This document shows positions 29,301 to 37,943 of a stretch of DNA of 64,000 nucleotides, piece by piece. Positions within the stretch are counted from its first letter, which is position 1; every line of letters starts with the position of its first letter. A program made the position numbers and the translations under genes. Under the pieces are notes generated by a model. That model was not told the origin of the DNA, did no database searches, and saw only the letters and a list, made by a program, of their open reading frames with translations. Source of the DNA: Pycnococcus provasolii (taxonomy: Eukaryota; Chlorophyta; Pseudoscourfieldiophyceae; Pseudoscourfieldiales; Pycnococcaceae); contig OW568864.1 in assembly GCA_938743325.2 (NCBI GenBank), positions 930,001 to 994,000 of the forward strand, read 5' to 3'.

Positions 29301-32300
29301 GGAAGGGCACTCGTGTGTGACTGACGGTCACAGCTGCGACTTTGGCGGGACAATGGCGTGGTCCGCATCAGGGTCGGACACGTGCGTGACTCTTCCTGAG
29401 CCGCCGCCGACGATGACGACGACTACCACGACGACCACGACGACGACGACGCAGGCTCCCACAACAACAACGTCAACCACAACGACCACGACGACCACCA
29501 CGACCACGACCACGACCACGTCAACCACAACGACCACGACCACGACGACGACGACGCAGGCTCCCACAACAACAACATCAACCACGACGACGACCACGAC
29601 GACGAGTACTGCTGCCCCCCTACCACAAGGTGTGACGGCGTGCCGCGTCAAGTCGGACGCGTCGATCGACGCAATCTGGGATGCGCTCAATTGGGTATGC
29701 ACGCAAGTGAGCAGCCCGTGCTGCGATCCTGTCGACACGAGCGTGTGCGGATCATGCGGCGACGGTCCGTCGATGCGTCTGCAGGCGGTGGCGAACACGG
29801 CATGGTGTCCCATGCGCTTGTCGGAAGGGTACTCGTGTGTGACTGACGGTCACAGCTGCGACTTTGGCGGGACGATGGCGTGGTCCGCATCAGATTCGGA
29901 CACGTGCGTGACTCTTCCTGAGCCGCCGCCGCCGACGACGACGACGACTACCACGATGTCGCTCGAAGAAGACAATGGTAATAATCCGCCGATGAATAAT
30001 AACGACGAAATATGCAAGAATGGTATACCTGCTGGCACACAGTCAACAATCAACACGGGAGAGGCGCTCACCTGCGATAACAACGACATCATTCACATCA
30101 GCGGACAACTTATCGTGAAAAGCAACACACGCGTACGTGCTGCGGGCATGTTCGTCGATGCGACGGGAACGCTCACCATCGGAACGCCCGAAGAACCTGT
30201 ACGCGACGTTCACATCTACTTGAACCATCAACCTTGCGACATCAACTCAGACGCGTGCAAACGCCAAGGTGCACTGTGGAGTGAAGGAACACTCGACATC
30301 CACGGAACGCCGAAAACGCCGTGGACGCTCTTACAAACAGACGCACCTGCAGGCTCAAGCACTCTACAAGTCTCAGCATGCGACAACTGGAGTGTGGGCG
30401 ACCGTGTCGTCGTGAGTGCGACGGGAGGAGAGGGAACGCGATACACGAATACCGTGTACGGCAACAACGCCGACGAAAACTTTGAGGCTGAGCAGCGCAC
30501 AATCACCGCCGTCGACGCGGGCTGCGTCGTCACCTTAGACACGCCTTTACGTTCACGTCACCGTGGTAGCTGGCTTGGAGGAATCGTGCCAACGCAAGCG
30601 GAGGTGGCAAATCTAAACAGGGCGGTCGTCATCACAGGTCCATTCCACCGTGCGAATGTCGAGCGGCCGATTGAAGGCGGGCAGGGCATCACGACGAGGC
30701 AGCACGTTCGTGGAGTCTCTCGCATTGACCACGCACGTGTCGAGAACTGTGGACGACTTGCCGTCGGCGAGTACTGTATGCACTGGCATGTCCTAAAATC
30801 TTGCCCGTCGTGCTACGTCAAGAATTCCGTCGTGGAGGGCGGCGTGAACAAGGGAATCACCATCCACGGCACGCACGACGCCCTTGTGCAAAATAACGTC
30901 GTGTACGATGTGCGAGGAGCGTCCATCTTCATCGAGGATGGGAACGAAATGAACAACGTCGTTGACAGCAACGTGCTGATGTGCCCCAGCTTATCCAACC
31001 CGGTTGCACTCGCACACTTCACGATGGACGGCACGGGGAAGCATTTGCGAGGACGTCGGTGCGCCCTCGATGGGCACCAGGAGCATCGCAACAGCGACTT
31101 TGACGAGCAAAGTGGTCTCTATGCACTGAGCCCGTCGAACCACATCATCGGCAATCGGATCTCGGGACACGATAACGCGATGTTTGTCAACCACCAAGGA
31201 TACGGCGTGTGGGGAATTGGCAATGCCGCGCGTCGCGTCTGCGTCGCGAGCATGCCTTTTGGACGCACGGAGCGCAACGTTTTTCACAACAACGCCGGAT
31301 TTGGTTGGTACGTCAACGTCGCGTTCCCGATGGATGTCGACTTGACTGCGGACGGGCACGTCTCGGACTGGAATTCGTGCTTGCCGTTCAACATGGCAAC
31401 GGGTGCAGACAATGCCAAGAGCTTTGTGATCAAGGACCACGTCGAGTACTTCAACGACTTCAGTATGGGTACATACGACCTTGGCGATGTGACGTTCGAA
31501 AACGCCATCTCGGCATTGAACAACAAGGGAGCGTACTGGAAGACGTACCGCCGAGGTATCAACAGTGGCCCGTTTGCGAAGAATCTCACGCTTGTCGACA
31601 ATTGGTCCTATCTCGAAGCACCTGGAGGAAGTGCGCTCGTGGAATTTGACGGCTTGCGCTTGGTGAAGCTCAACAGCGCCGACAACCATAAACCACGCTT
31701 CGTTGTGAACCACCACTGCGGTCTGCCAAATGAGCAAACGGGTGGCCTTTGTGCTTCCCATTATTTGCTTAAGGACGTGACGACGACGAATCCAGGCGAA
31801 GCAGCACTTGCTCCGACGACGTTCTACTCAGAAACATCTAAAAGCTCCGCGCTGCTCTTGTACAACGGTGGCGCGCAGTGGCTGAATGGTGCTAGCAATC
31901 GTGACGAGCGTGGCGCGAATCTCGCATTTCGCGCACCAGACAATTGCGTGATCTCCGGCTACTGGGGCGGATGGGGAAATAACGAGTGGATGTTCTGCGA
32001 AGGGCTCGACGACGTTCGCATCGTTCGGATCTACTCGCCGAATCGTGGCACGCTGCAGGTAACCACCGCAGGTGATGGAAGCTTCGAAGTCCCGTACGGC
32101 ACGTCGTTCTATTCCGAGCAGAAGCGGCAAGGTTCCACGCGATATGCATACACGCCGTGGTGCAGCGGCTCCTCGTATCCGATTGACTGTGCCAACTACA
32201 TTTGGCCGAGCGGATACACATTCCTCGTTCGCGGTGGCTCTGAAATCAGCATAGCGATTCCGTCGCAAGTTGACGGTCCCATGTCAGATCTCTTCACGAT

Positions 32301-35300
32301 GGAGTATTCCGAGCCCTTGATGAGCCCTACGAGCATCACCGTATCTGTAAGCGGCGATCCTCTCTTGGCGGGAGGACCGTGCTTGATTGAGAGTACGCAC
32401 AGCCGCAGCTTCATCACGCCGTATGGTCCTCTCATACCGCAATCTGGTGCTTGGTTTGAATGCAATCCGTGGCAGGCGAGAAACGATGTGCACGACTTTG
32501 CCGAGGCATTCTCATTGCATCTGCAGTACAACGGCGCTGATTGCGAAAGTGCAAACTGTGACACAACCGTGACGGCAACAGGAGTAACGACGACGACGAC
32601 GACGCAGGCTCCCACAACAACAATATCGACCACGACGACGACCACGACGATGAGTACTGCTGCCCCCCTACCACAAGGTGTGGCGGCATGCCGCGTCAAG
32701 TCGGACGCGTCGATCGACGCAATCTGGAATGCGCTCAATTGGGTATGCACGCAAGTGAGCAGCCCGTGCTGCGATCCTGTCGACACGAGCGTGTGCGGAT
32801 CTTGCGGCGACGGTCCGTCGATGCGTCTGCAGGCGGTGGCGAACACGGCATGGTGTCCCATGCGCTTGTCAGAAGGGTACTCGTGTGTGACTGACGGTCA
32901 CAGCTGCGACTTTGGCGGGACGATGGCGTGGTCCGCATTAGGGTCGGACACGTGCGTGACTCTTCCTGAGCCGCCGCCGCCGACGACGACGACTACCACG
33001 ACGACCACGACTACCACGACTACCACGACCACGACCACGTCAACCACAACGACCACAACGACGACGACGCAGGCTCCCACAACAACAACATCAACCACGA
33101 CGACGACCACGACGATGAGTACTGCTGCCCCCCTACCACAAGGTGTGACGGCGTGCCGCGTCAAGTCGGACGCGTCGATCGACGCAATCTGGAATGCGCT
33201 CAATTGGGTATGCACGCAAGTGAGCAGCCCGTGCTGCGATCCTGTCGACACGAGCGTGTGCGGATCTTGCGGCGACGGTCCGTCGATGCGTCTGCAGGCG
33301 GTGGCGAACACGGCATGGTGTCCCATGCGCTTGTCAGAAGGGTACTCGTGTGTGACTGACGGTCACAGCTGCGACTTTGGCGGGACGATGGCGTGGTCCG
33401 CATTAGGGTCGGACACGTGCGTGACTCTTCCTGAGCCGCCGCCGCCGACGACCACGACTACCACAACCACGACGACCACAACCACGACGACGACCACGAC
33501 CACGACCACGTCAACCACAACGACCACGACCACCACGACCACGACGCAGGCTCCCACAACAACAACATCGACCACGACGACGACCACGACGACGAGTACT
33601 GCTGCCCCCCTACCACAAGGTGTGACGGCGTGCCGCGTCAAGTCGGACGCGTCGATCGACGCAATCTGGGATGCGCTCAATTGGGTATGCACGCAAGTGA
33701 GCAGCCCGTGCTGCGATCCTGTCGACACGAGCGTGTGCGGATCTTGCGGCGACGGTCCGTCGATGCGTCTGCAGGCGGTGGCGAACACGGCATGGTGTCC
33801 CATGCGCTTGTCGGAAGGGTACTCGTGTGTGACTGACGGTCACAGCTGCGACTTTGGCGGGACGATGGCGTGGTCCGCATCAGAGTCGGACACGTGCGTG
33901 ACTCTTCCTGAGCCGCCGCCGACGACGACCACGACTACCACGACCACCACCACCACCACAACGACGACCACGACCACGACCACAACAACATCGACCACGA
34001 CGACGACGACCACGACGATGAGTACTGCTGCCCCCCTACCACAAGGTGTGGCGGCATGCCGCGTCAAGTCGGACGCGTCGATCGACGCAATCTGGGATGC
34101 GCTCAATTGGGTATGCACGCAAGTGAGCAGCCCGTGCTGCGATCCTGTCGACACGAGCGTGTGCGGATCGTGCGGCGACGATCCGTCGATGCGTCTGCAG
34201 GCGGTGGCGAACACGGCATGGTGTCCCATGCGCTTGTCAGAAGGGTACTCGTGTGTGACTGACGGTCACAGCTGCGACTTTGGCGGGACGATGGCGTGGT
34301 CCGCATCAGAGTCGGACACGTGCGTGACTCTTCCTGAGGCACTCAATCTGCCTTTGGCATCCTTACGTTTGTGCGAACGGAATTTCATTGCTGAGATTGA
34401 CAAGAATCTTAGTGGCGTGGTAGTTGATGAGCGCACGGGAAATTTGATTCTCAGTGTGAATTGGCCTGAGCGTATCTTGTTGTACAACCCGAACACAAAT
34501 AGCGTGGAGAGAACTGTGTGGAAGGAGGATGTGCTCCCACTGCTCCGAGATGCAGAGGGTGTTGCTTGGCTTGGACCGAACGACGAACGTGACGGCGCAT
34601 ACGAATTTGCTATTGTCGAAGAATCCGCATCTCGTCGCATTGTCATTTTTGACGCTGACACGTTCGAGCCTACAGGAGAAACGTATGACATTGACGTGAA
34701 CATCGAATTCAATCTGGGACTTGAGGGCATTACATACGATCGTACACGACGCATCTTCTATGCCGTACAAGAGAAATCGCCGATGCGCATCGTCGCGGTC
34801 TCAAGGGCTTCCGGTGGCGGCAGCTTGCCAACTCAGGAAATCATTGTCGACGATCAAGATCAGCTTCGTGACGTCGGGCTTACGGACCTGGCGGGCGTCG
34901 CCTATGTGGATGGCGGCGGCAGCGGCGCACTTCTGTTGTTAAGTCACGAACAGAAACGCGTGGTGCTCATGGATATCGACACGCGTGCGTTTGGAGAAGA
35001 GAGACTTTCCGTCGGGGGAATACAGCCTGAGGGCGTTGCCTACGACGCTTCGAAAGCTATACTTTACATTGCTGGTGAACCGAACGAACTCATGACATTT
35101 TGCCACGATGAAGGTGGTGGTTTCGCTGCGGACGCAAAATCGCTGGTGGGGAAGCAAAGAGAATCTGCCGCCACTGTGGATACGATTCCCGAGGAGACAT
35201 CATCATCGTCGTCGCCGAGCGACGATGATAATACGGAATGCATTCAAAACTTCAACAGGCGTAAGTGCTTGAGAGTACTTGAGAAGGTGAGTGATTTAGC

Positions 35301-35628
35301 GGCGACTCAGCAGGAAGATCCCTTCGAGCTTCTCAATCTCCCGCAAGTCGACGAGATGGACCAGTTGTGCTCGCGTCGCAAGATGCGCAGGCGCATTTGT
35401 CGCAAGTGGAAAACACTAAAAAATCTGAGAGAGGCGGAGGTGGTGGTGGTGGATGATGATGACGACGACGACGTCGACGTCGACGTCGACGACGACGAGA
35501 CTGCGGAGGAGGTGTTGCAAGAAGAAGAGACGACTGCGGAGGTGGTGCGTCGTGGCGACGATCAATCGTCGCGTCGTGGCAACAGCCGCGGTGGTGGTCG
35601 CGGCATGCCACGCCGCAACGACACCTGA
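26377..35628 (+). CDS. Giant secreted G8/beta-helix protein with X8 (CBM43-like) modules and a C-terminal propeller
   Basis: 3083 residues, one uninterrupted frame. Residues 1-40 are a signal peptide (LLSVVVVVVSSCCCFGLLLQL). Blocks 41-905 and 1208-2072 are nearly identical and start with a G8 domain (DNNDIIHISGQLIVKSNTRV, GTLTIGTPEEPVRDVHIYL, TLDIHGTPKTPWTLLQ, NWSVGDRVVVSATG). A right-handed beta-helix follows (HGTHDALVQNNVVYDVRGAS), as in CEMIP, TMEM2 and fibrocystin-like proteins. Six 100-residue Cys-rich modules with CDFGGTMAWS and many paired Cys match the X8/CBM43 type, which binds beta-1,3-glucan. Poly-Thr linkers join most of them. Residues about 2656-2908 resemble the SdiA-regulated/esterase-like propeller (LSGVVVDERTGNLILSVNW, GLEGITYDRTRRIFYAVQEK). 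The tail is acidic then Arg/Gly-rich. The inferred role is in the cell wall or extracellular matrix. Confidence 0.85.
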   Translation: MKMARHLRRHHNLLSVVVVVVSSCCCFGLLLQLPATADALTNDEICKNGIPAGTQSTINTGEALTCDNNDIIHISGQLIVKSNTRVRAAGMFVDATGTLTIGTPEEPVRDVHIYLNHQPCDINSDACKRQGALWSEGTLDIHGTPKTPWTLLQTDAPAGSSTLQVSACDNWSVGDRVVVSATGGEGTRYTNTVYGNNADENFEAEQRTITAVDAGCVVTLDTPLRSRHRGSWLGGIVPTQAEVANLNRPVVITGPFHRANVERPIEGGQGITTRQHVRGVSRIDHARVENCGRLAVGEYCMHWHVLKSCPSCYVKNSVVEGGVNKGITIHGTHDALVQNNVVYDVRGASIFIEDGNEMNNVVDSNVLMCPSLSNPVALAHFTMDGTGKHLRGRRCALDGHQEHRNSDFDEQSGLYALSPSNHIIGNRISGHDNAMFVNHQGYGVWGIGNAARRVCVASMPFGRTERNVFHNNAGFGWYVNVAFPMDVDLTADGHVSDWNSCLPFNMATGADNAKSFVIKDHVEYFNDFSMGTYDLGDVTFENAISALNNKGAYWKTYRRGINSGPFAKNLTLVDNWSYLEAPGGSALVEFDGLRLVKLNSADNHKPRFVVNHHCGLPYEQTGGLCASHYLLKDVTTTNPGEAALAPTTFYSETSKSSALLLYNGGAQWLNGASNRDERGANLAFRAPDNCVISGYWGGWGNNEWMFCEGLDDVRIVRIYSPNRGTLQVTTAGDGSFEVPYGTSFYSEQKRQGSTRYAYTPWCSGSSYPIDCANYIWPSGYTFLVRGGSEISIAIPWQVDGPMSDLFTMEYSEPLMSPTSITVSVSGDPLLAGGPCLIESTHSRSFITPYGPLIPQSGAWFECNPWQARNDVHDFAEAFSLHLQYNGADCESANCDTTVTATGVTTTPLPQGVAACRVKSDASIDAIWDALNWVCTQVSSPCCDPVDTSVCGSCGDGPSMRLQAVANTAWCPMRLSEGHSCVTDGHSCDFGGTMAWSASGSDTCVTLPEPPPTMTTTTTTTTTTTTQAPTTTTSTTTTTTTTTTTTTTTSTTTTTTTTTTTQAPTTTTSTTTTTTTTSTAAPLPQGVTACRVKSDASIDAIWDALNWVCTQVSSPCCDPVDTSVCGSCGDGPSMRLQAVANTAWCPMRLSEGYSCVTDGHSCDFGGTMAWSASDSDTCVTLPEPPPPTTTTTTTMSLEEDNGNNPPMNNNDEICKNGIPAGTQSTINTGEALTCDNNDIIHISGQLIVKSNTRVRAAGMFVDATGTLTIGTPEEPVRDVHIYLNHQPCDINSDACKRQGALWSEGTLDIHGTPKTPWTLLQTDAPAGSSTLQVSACDNWSVGDRVVVSATGGEGTRYTNTVYGNNADENFEAEQRTITAVDAGCVVTLDTPLRSRHRGSWLGGIVPTQAEVANLNRAVVITGPFHRANVERPIEGGQGITTRQHVRGVSRIDHARVENCGRLAVGEYCMHWHVLKSCPSCYVKNSVVEGGVNKGITIHGTHDALVQNNVVYDVRGASIFIEDGNEMNNVVDSNVLMCPSLSNPVALAHFTMDGTGKHLRGRRCALDGHQEHRNSDFDEQSGLYALSPSNHIIGNRISGHDNAMFVNHQGYGVWGIGNAARRVCVASMPFGRTERNVFHNNAGFGWYVNVAFPMDVDLTADGHVSDWNSCLPFNMATGADNAKSFVIKDHVEYFNDFSMGTYDLGDVTFENAISALNNKGAYWKTYRRGINSGPFAKNLTLVDNWSYLEAPGGSALVEFDGLRLVKLNSADNHKPRFVVNHHCGLPNEQTGGLCASHYLLKDVTTTNPGEAALAPTTFYSETSKSSALLLYNGGAQWLNGASNRDERGANLAFRAPDNCVISGYWGGWGNNEWMFCEGLDDVRIVRIYSPNRGTLQVTTAGDGSFEVPYGTSFYSEQKRQGSTRYAYTPWCSGSSYPIDCANYIWPSGYTFLVRGGSEISIAIPSQVDGPMSDLFTMEYSEPLMSPTSITVSVSGDPLLAGGPCLIESTHSRSFITPYGPLIPQSGAWFECNPWQARNDVHDFAEAFSLHLQYNGADCESANCDTTVTATGVTTTTTTQAPTTTISTTTTTTTMSTAAPLPQGVAACRVKSDASIDAIWNALNWVCTQVSSPCCDPVDTSVCGSCGDGPSMRLQAVANTAWCPMRLSEGYSCVTDGHSCDFGGTMAWSALGSDTCVTLPEPPPPTTTTTTTTTTTTTTTTTTTSTTTTTTTTTQAPTTTTSTTTTTTTMSTAAPLPQGVTACRVKSDASIDAIWNALNWVCTQVSSPCCDPVDTSVCGSCGDGPSMRLQAVANTAWCPMRLSEGYSCVTDGHSCDFGGTMAWSALGSDTCVTLPEPPPPTTTTTTTTTTTTTTTTTTTTTSTTTTTTTTTTTQAPTTTTSTTTTTTTTSTAAPLPQGVTACRVKSDASIDAIWDALNWVCTQVSSPCCDPVDTSVCGSCGDGPSMRLQAVANTAWCPMRLSEGYSCVTDGHSCDFGGTMAWSASESDTCVTLPEPPPTTTTTTTTTTTTTTTTTTTTTTTSTTTTTTTTMSTAAPLPQGVAACRVKSDASIDAIWDALNWVCTQVSSPCCDPVDTSVCGSCGDDPSMRLQAVANTAWCPMRLSEGYSCVTDGHSCDFGGTMAWSASESDTCVTLPEALNLPLASLRLCERNFIAEIDKNLSGVVVDERTGNLILSVNWPERILLYNPNTNSVERTVWKEDVLPLLRDAEGVAWLGPNDERDGAYEFAIVEESASRRIVIFDADTFEPTGETYDIDVNIEFNLGLEGITYDRTRRIFYAVQEKSPMRIVAVSRASGGGSLPTQEIIVDDQDQLRDVGLTDLAGVAYVDGGGSGALLLLSHEQKRVVLMDIDTRAFGEERLSVGGIQPEGVAYDASKAILYIAGEPNELMTFCHDEGGGFAADAKSLVGKQRESAATVDTIPEETSSSSSPSDDDNTECIQNFNRRKCLRVLEKVSDLAATQQEDPFELLNLPQVDEMDQLCSRRKMRRRICRKWKTLKNLREAEVVVVDDDDDDDVDVDVDDDETAEEVLQEEETTAEVVRRGDDQSSRRGNSRGGGRGMPRRNDT
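26500..29093 (+). repeat. G8/beta-helix block, copy 1 of a 2.6 kb direct repeat
   Basis: This block matches 30001-32594 at a constant offset of 3501 bp with no indel seen. By eye there are only about ten or fewer substitutions, a few of them amino-acid changing (for example Tyr to Asn near 28230 and Trp to Ser near 28762). Both ends are sharp: copy 1 begins and ends at the same codons as copy 2 and the flanks differ. Confidence 0.9.
29101..29400 (+). repeat. X8-coding unit 1 (300 bp)
   Basis: First of six units of exactly 300 bp that begin ccacaaggtgt and end cttcctgag. It follows the G8 block directly, without a Thr-rich linker, unlike unit 3. Confidence 0.9.
29401..29622 (+). repeat. ACG/ACC microsatellite coding a Thr-rich linker
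   Basis: A run of acg, acc, aca and act codons giving a poly-Thr linker of about 65 residues with two QAPTTTTS islands. Similar shorter tracts lie at about 32590-32655, 32985-33120, 33450-33600 and 33915-34020. Confidence 0.85.
29623..29922 (+). repeat. X8-coding unit 2 (300 bp)
   Basis: Same 300 bp module as unit 1 with scattered substitutions (for example SDSDTC instead of SGSDTC). It is followed by a short Thr run and a unique MSLEEDNGNNPPMNN spacer before the second G8 block. Confidence 0.9.
30001..32594 (+). repeat. G8/beta-helix block, copy 2 of the direct repeat
   Basis: Second copy, 3501 bp downstream of copy 1 and almost identical at the DNA level, including silent positions. It is followed by a Thr-rich linker and X8 units 3 to 6. 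Confidence 0.9.
32671..32970 (+). repeat. X8-coding unit 3 (300 bp)
   Basis: Module carrying the IDAIWNALNWVC variant that it shares with unit 4, so units 3 and 4 look like sister copies. Confidence 0.9.
33136..33435 (+). repeat. X8-coding unit 4 (300 bp)
   Basis: 465 bp downstream of unit 3 and nearly identical to it, including the SALGSDTC end, which suggests a recent tandem duplication of linker plus module. Confidence 0.9.
33613..33912 (+). repeat. X8-coding unit 5 (300 bp)
   Basis: 477 bp downstream of unit 4, with the IDAIWDALNWVC form and the SESDTC end that it shares with unit 6. Confidence 0.9.
34039..34338 (+). repeat. X8-coding unit 6 (300 bp)
   Basis: Last module, 426 bp after unit 5. 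It has the CGDDPS variant and runs directly into the propeller domain without a Thr linker. Confidence 0.9.
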
Positions 35629-35673
35629 GGTGGTCACGAAGGACGGATCATCATAAGCTGCACACAGTAAAAA

Positions 35674-36333
35674 CTAATTCACCATACTTGAATCCCAAGT
35701 CCCAACAATATCGGGCATATCGTTGCATATCGGGCAGCGTTGCATGCCGTTGTCGTGCAGTTGCTGGAGGCAAGCCTCGTGCATAGCGTGGCCACACCGA
35801 ACAAGAACGCTGATAGGTTTGATCGAGTCAAAGAGGTAGTCTAGGCAGATGGGGCAGCTGCGGTGCATGCTCTGCTCCACGCACGTGTGATTCGCACGCA
35901 GGCTCGTGCTGTAGCAGCAGCCGCAGCGGTCGCAGTGGAAGAAGTTCTCAGCCCCTCCCACACGGCATATGCCGCACTTGTCGCAGTGGAACTGCCTCCG
36001 CGAGACGTCGTCGTCGTAGAACTGGCACTTGTCGCAGTAATAAGCACCAAACTCGACGGCGCAAGTGTTGCACTCGCGCGCAACAGGTTGTCTGGTGTTG
36101 CAAAGGAGGCACACAACCTCGCGAACGTCTCTGCGGATAAGCTGATGCTTCTTCTCCTCGTCTTGCTCCCGCTCGCACTTGAGCTCGTTGTGACAGTGCC
36201 TGCACACGAACGCCTCCTCCCCGCAGCAAGGTGCAACGAGCGAACACCTGCGACGGTAGTGCTCGCATCCGTGGAGCATGATTCCTTTCTTCCTCCTCTT
36301 CGCAGAAATAGTGCTTTCTTCGTCGTCGTCCAT
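35674..36333 (-). CDS. CHY/CTCHY/RING-H2 zinc-finger E3 ubiquitin ligase (RCHY1/Pirh2 type)
   Basis: 219 residues from an ATG. Three zinc modules follow in the order of the family. A CHY finger comes first (MLHGCEHYRRRC, FVCRHCHNE, CLLCNTRQP, CNTC). A CTCHY region follows (YYCDKCQFYDDD, FHCDKCGICRVGG, FHCDRCGCCYS). A RING-H2 comes last (CPICLDYLF, VRCGHAMHEACL, RCPICNDM). In plants and animals such proteins ubiquitinate transcription and signalling factors; plant relatives include BRUTUS-type and MIEL1-type ligases, of which this is the short, hemerythrin-less kind. The stop lies 45 bp from that of the giant gene. Confidence 0.9.
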   Translation of the reverse strand: MDDDEESTISAKRRKKGIMLHGCEHYRRRCSLVAPCCGEEAFVCRHCHNELKCEREQDEEKKHQLIRRDVREVVCLLCNTRQPVARECNTCAVEFGAYYCDKCQFYDDDVSRRQFHCDKCGICRVGGAENFFHCDRCGCCYSTSLRANHTCVEQSMHRSCPICLDYLFDSIKPISVLVRCGHAMHEACLQQLHDNGMQRCPICNDMPDIVGTWDSSMVN

Positions 36334-36623
36334 GGATCTTCTTCTTCAGGAGAAAAATAACAAAAATTAAATTCGTGAGGCTACTATAATATAAATCACG
36401 TTGTTATCCCAAAAAAATCCATACTAATAAGTCCAGTCACCATCCTCCATATCGATAATCCACACGTGTTCTGGAACCCCGAACGAACGAATTCGATTTT
36501 TATTTTTTTCGGGGTTGATTTCGGGGTTTCTCCCTCTCGACCTCCGGCGTCGCTTTTTGCGCTTTTTTTGCTTTTTTGCTCTGTGAATGTGCTCACTCCA
36601 CGCGTTTTTCATTTCCCGCATCC

Positions 36624-37943
36624 ATGGAGTACGATGCCCCTCTCGGAGTGCGCGCGCGCTCGCAGCAGTTCTTCAGTGACGTGCGACGTGCACTCGCCAA
36701 CGCTCGAAGAACACACTTTGAAAATTCAGACGTCACCATCATACCGCTCCCCACGCAAGTCGACCTGCAAGTCGGCGACCAGTGCTTCGAGGACGTCGCC
36801 GCGTCCATGAGAACGCAACTCTGGCTCTCGGCTGTGCACAAGGCGGTGGGCGTCGGGCCAAAGGCGATGCAGCAGTACGCGGCACTCGCAGCGACGGACG
36901 GAACGGGCGCCGAATCGCGCATACCCGAGTCCGTGCGAGACTCCGTCGCGAAAGACGTTCCTCGCACGTACCCAGAGCTCGCCGCTTTCCGTTCAGGTAG
37001 CGCGGGCGACGCCGGAAGAGAGAGGCTTTACCGCGTGCTGTGCGCGTACGCGCACGTTGACCCGGAGGTGGGCTACTGCCAGGGCATGGGATTCGTCGCG
37101 GGACTGCTACTGCTGTACCTGCGCGAGGCGGAGGCGTTCGCCGCGTTCTGCGTGCTCATGCGCGACGCCGGCCTGCGAGAGCTGTACCTCGAAGGGTTCG
37201 GCGCTCTGCAGCTTCGCATGTGGCAGCTTACCGCGATGGTTCCTGTCGACTTGAGCGAGCACCTCGAGTCGCACGGCGTGACGCCTGTGCTGTTCGCGTC
37301 GGGCTGGTTCCTCACATCTTTTGGCAGCGAGGCGGAAGTTTCGTTCGCCTGCCGCGTTCTCGACCGCGCTTTCAGCCGAAGGTCCGCGCCTGAGGCGATT
37401 CTGCGTGCAGGCGTTGCGATTTTGCGCGACGTTCGCATGGAGGCGCTTGCGGAGAGCGACTTTGAGCGTCTTGTCGGCCTTCTCCGCGGCACAATCAGGA
37501 AGCCGTACCGTGATGGACTGCGGTTCGTGCTTCACCACGCGTACGGCGTGAACGCGCCGAACGACAAGATCCCGCAGCCACCTGCGACGTCGACGCCCTC
37601 TTCTCGCGCGGGTAGAAGTGGTGGCGAGGTTGATCGCGCATCGAGCACGAAGAGCCACTTCGTGCTTCCACCCCCACCACCTGCACCTGCTCCACCTGCT
37701 CCATCTGCATCGGTTGCGGTACTAAGACCCCCGCACTATCCTCTCCCTGCTTATGGGACCACCTCTATGGGAGTCGCCACCACCACCACCACGACCCGCT
37801 CTACTACCACTCCTACCCTGCTGGAAGTGAGCGCACCATCACCAGGAGGATTCACACCAGCAGGTTCCAATCCCAATCCCAATCCCAATGGAGGCGGAGG
37901 CGGAGGGACTGCTTCTGCTCTGCCTGACTTGATTCAACTGTAA
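36624..37943 (+). CDS. TBC-domain Rab GTPase-activating protein
   Basis: 439 residues from the ATG at 36624; the frame upstream of it lacks an ATG. The TBC domain spans about residues 90-330. The arginine finger is in SVAKDVPRTYPELAAF and the glutamine finger in EVGYCQGMGFVAGLLLLYL, so both catalytic residues are kept. Further TBC helices include LYLEGFGALQLRMWQL, HLESHGVTPVLFASGWFLTS and FACRVLDRAF. The last 110 residues are low complexity, with Pro, Ser, Thr and Gly/Asn runs, and probably disordered. It likely stimulates GTP hydrolysis by a Rab in membrane traffic; which Rab is unknown. Confidence 0.88.
   Translation: MEYDAPLGVRARSQQFFSDVRRALANARRTHFENSDVTIIPLPTQVDLQVGDQCFEDVAASMRTQLWLSAVHKAVGVGPKAMQQYAALAATDGTGAESRIPESVRDSVAKDVPRTYPELAAFRSGSAGDAGRERLYRVLCAYAHVDPEVGYCQGMGFVAGLLLLYLREAEAFAAFCVLMRDAGLRELYLEGFGALQLRMWQLTAMVPVDLSEHLESHGVTPVLFASGWFLTSFGSEAEVSFACRVLDRAFSRRSAPEAILRAGVAILRDVRMEALAESDFERLVGLLRGTIRKPYRDGLRFVLHHAYGVNAPNDKIPQPPATSTPSSRAGRSGGEVDRASSTKSHFVLPPPPPAPAPPAPSASVAVLRPPHYPLPAYGTTSMGVATTTTTTRSTTTPTLLEVSAPSPGGFTPAGSNPNPNPNGGGGGGTASALPDLIQL

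Noticed and set aside
26500-32594. 2.6 kb direct repeat as a plain assembly artefact
   Set aside because: The copies differ at several bases and have different flanks (signal peptide versus a unique MSLEEDNGNN spacer), so a real duplication is more likely; long reads would settle it.
29328-34229. Long minus-strand frames with poly-Val opposite the X8 region
   Set aside because: They are mirror images of the Thr (ACG/ACC) codon repeats and of X8 units. The plus frame has clear domains and signal peptide.
29101-34338. Regularly spaced 300 bp repeats considered as a CRISPR-like or satellite array
   Set aside because: The repeats are in-frame coding modules with conserved Cys, unequal spacers and a host eukaryotic setting.
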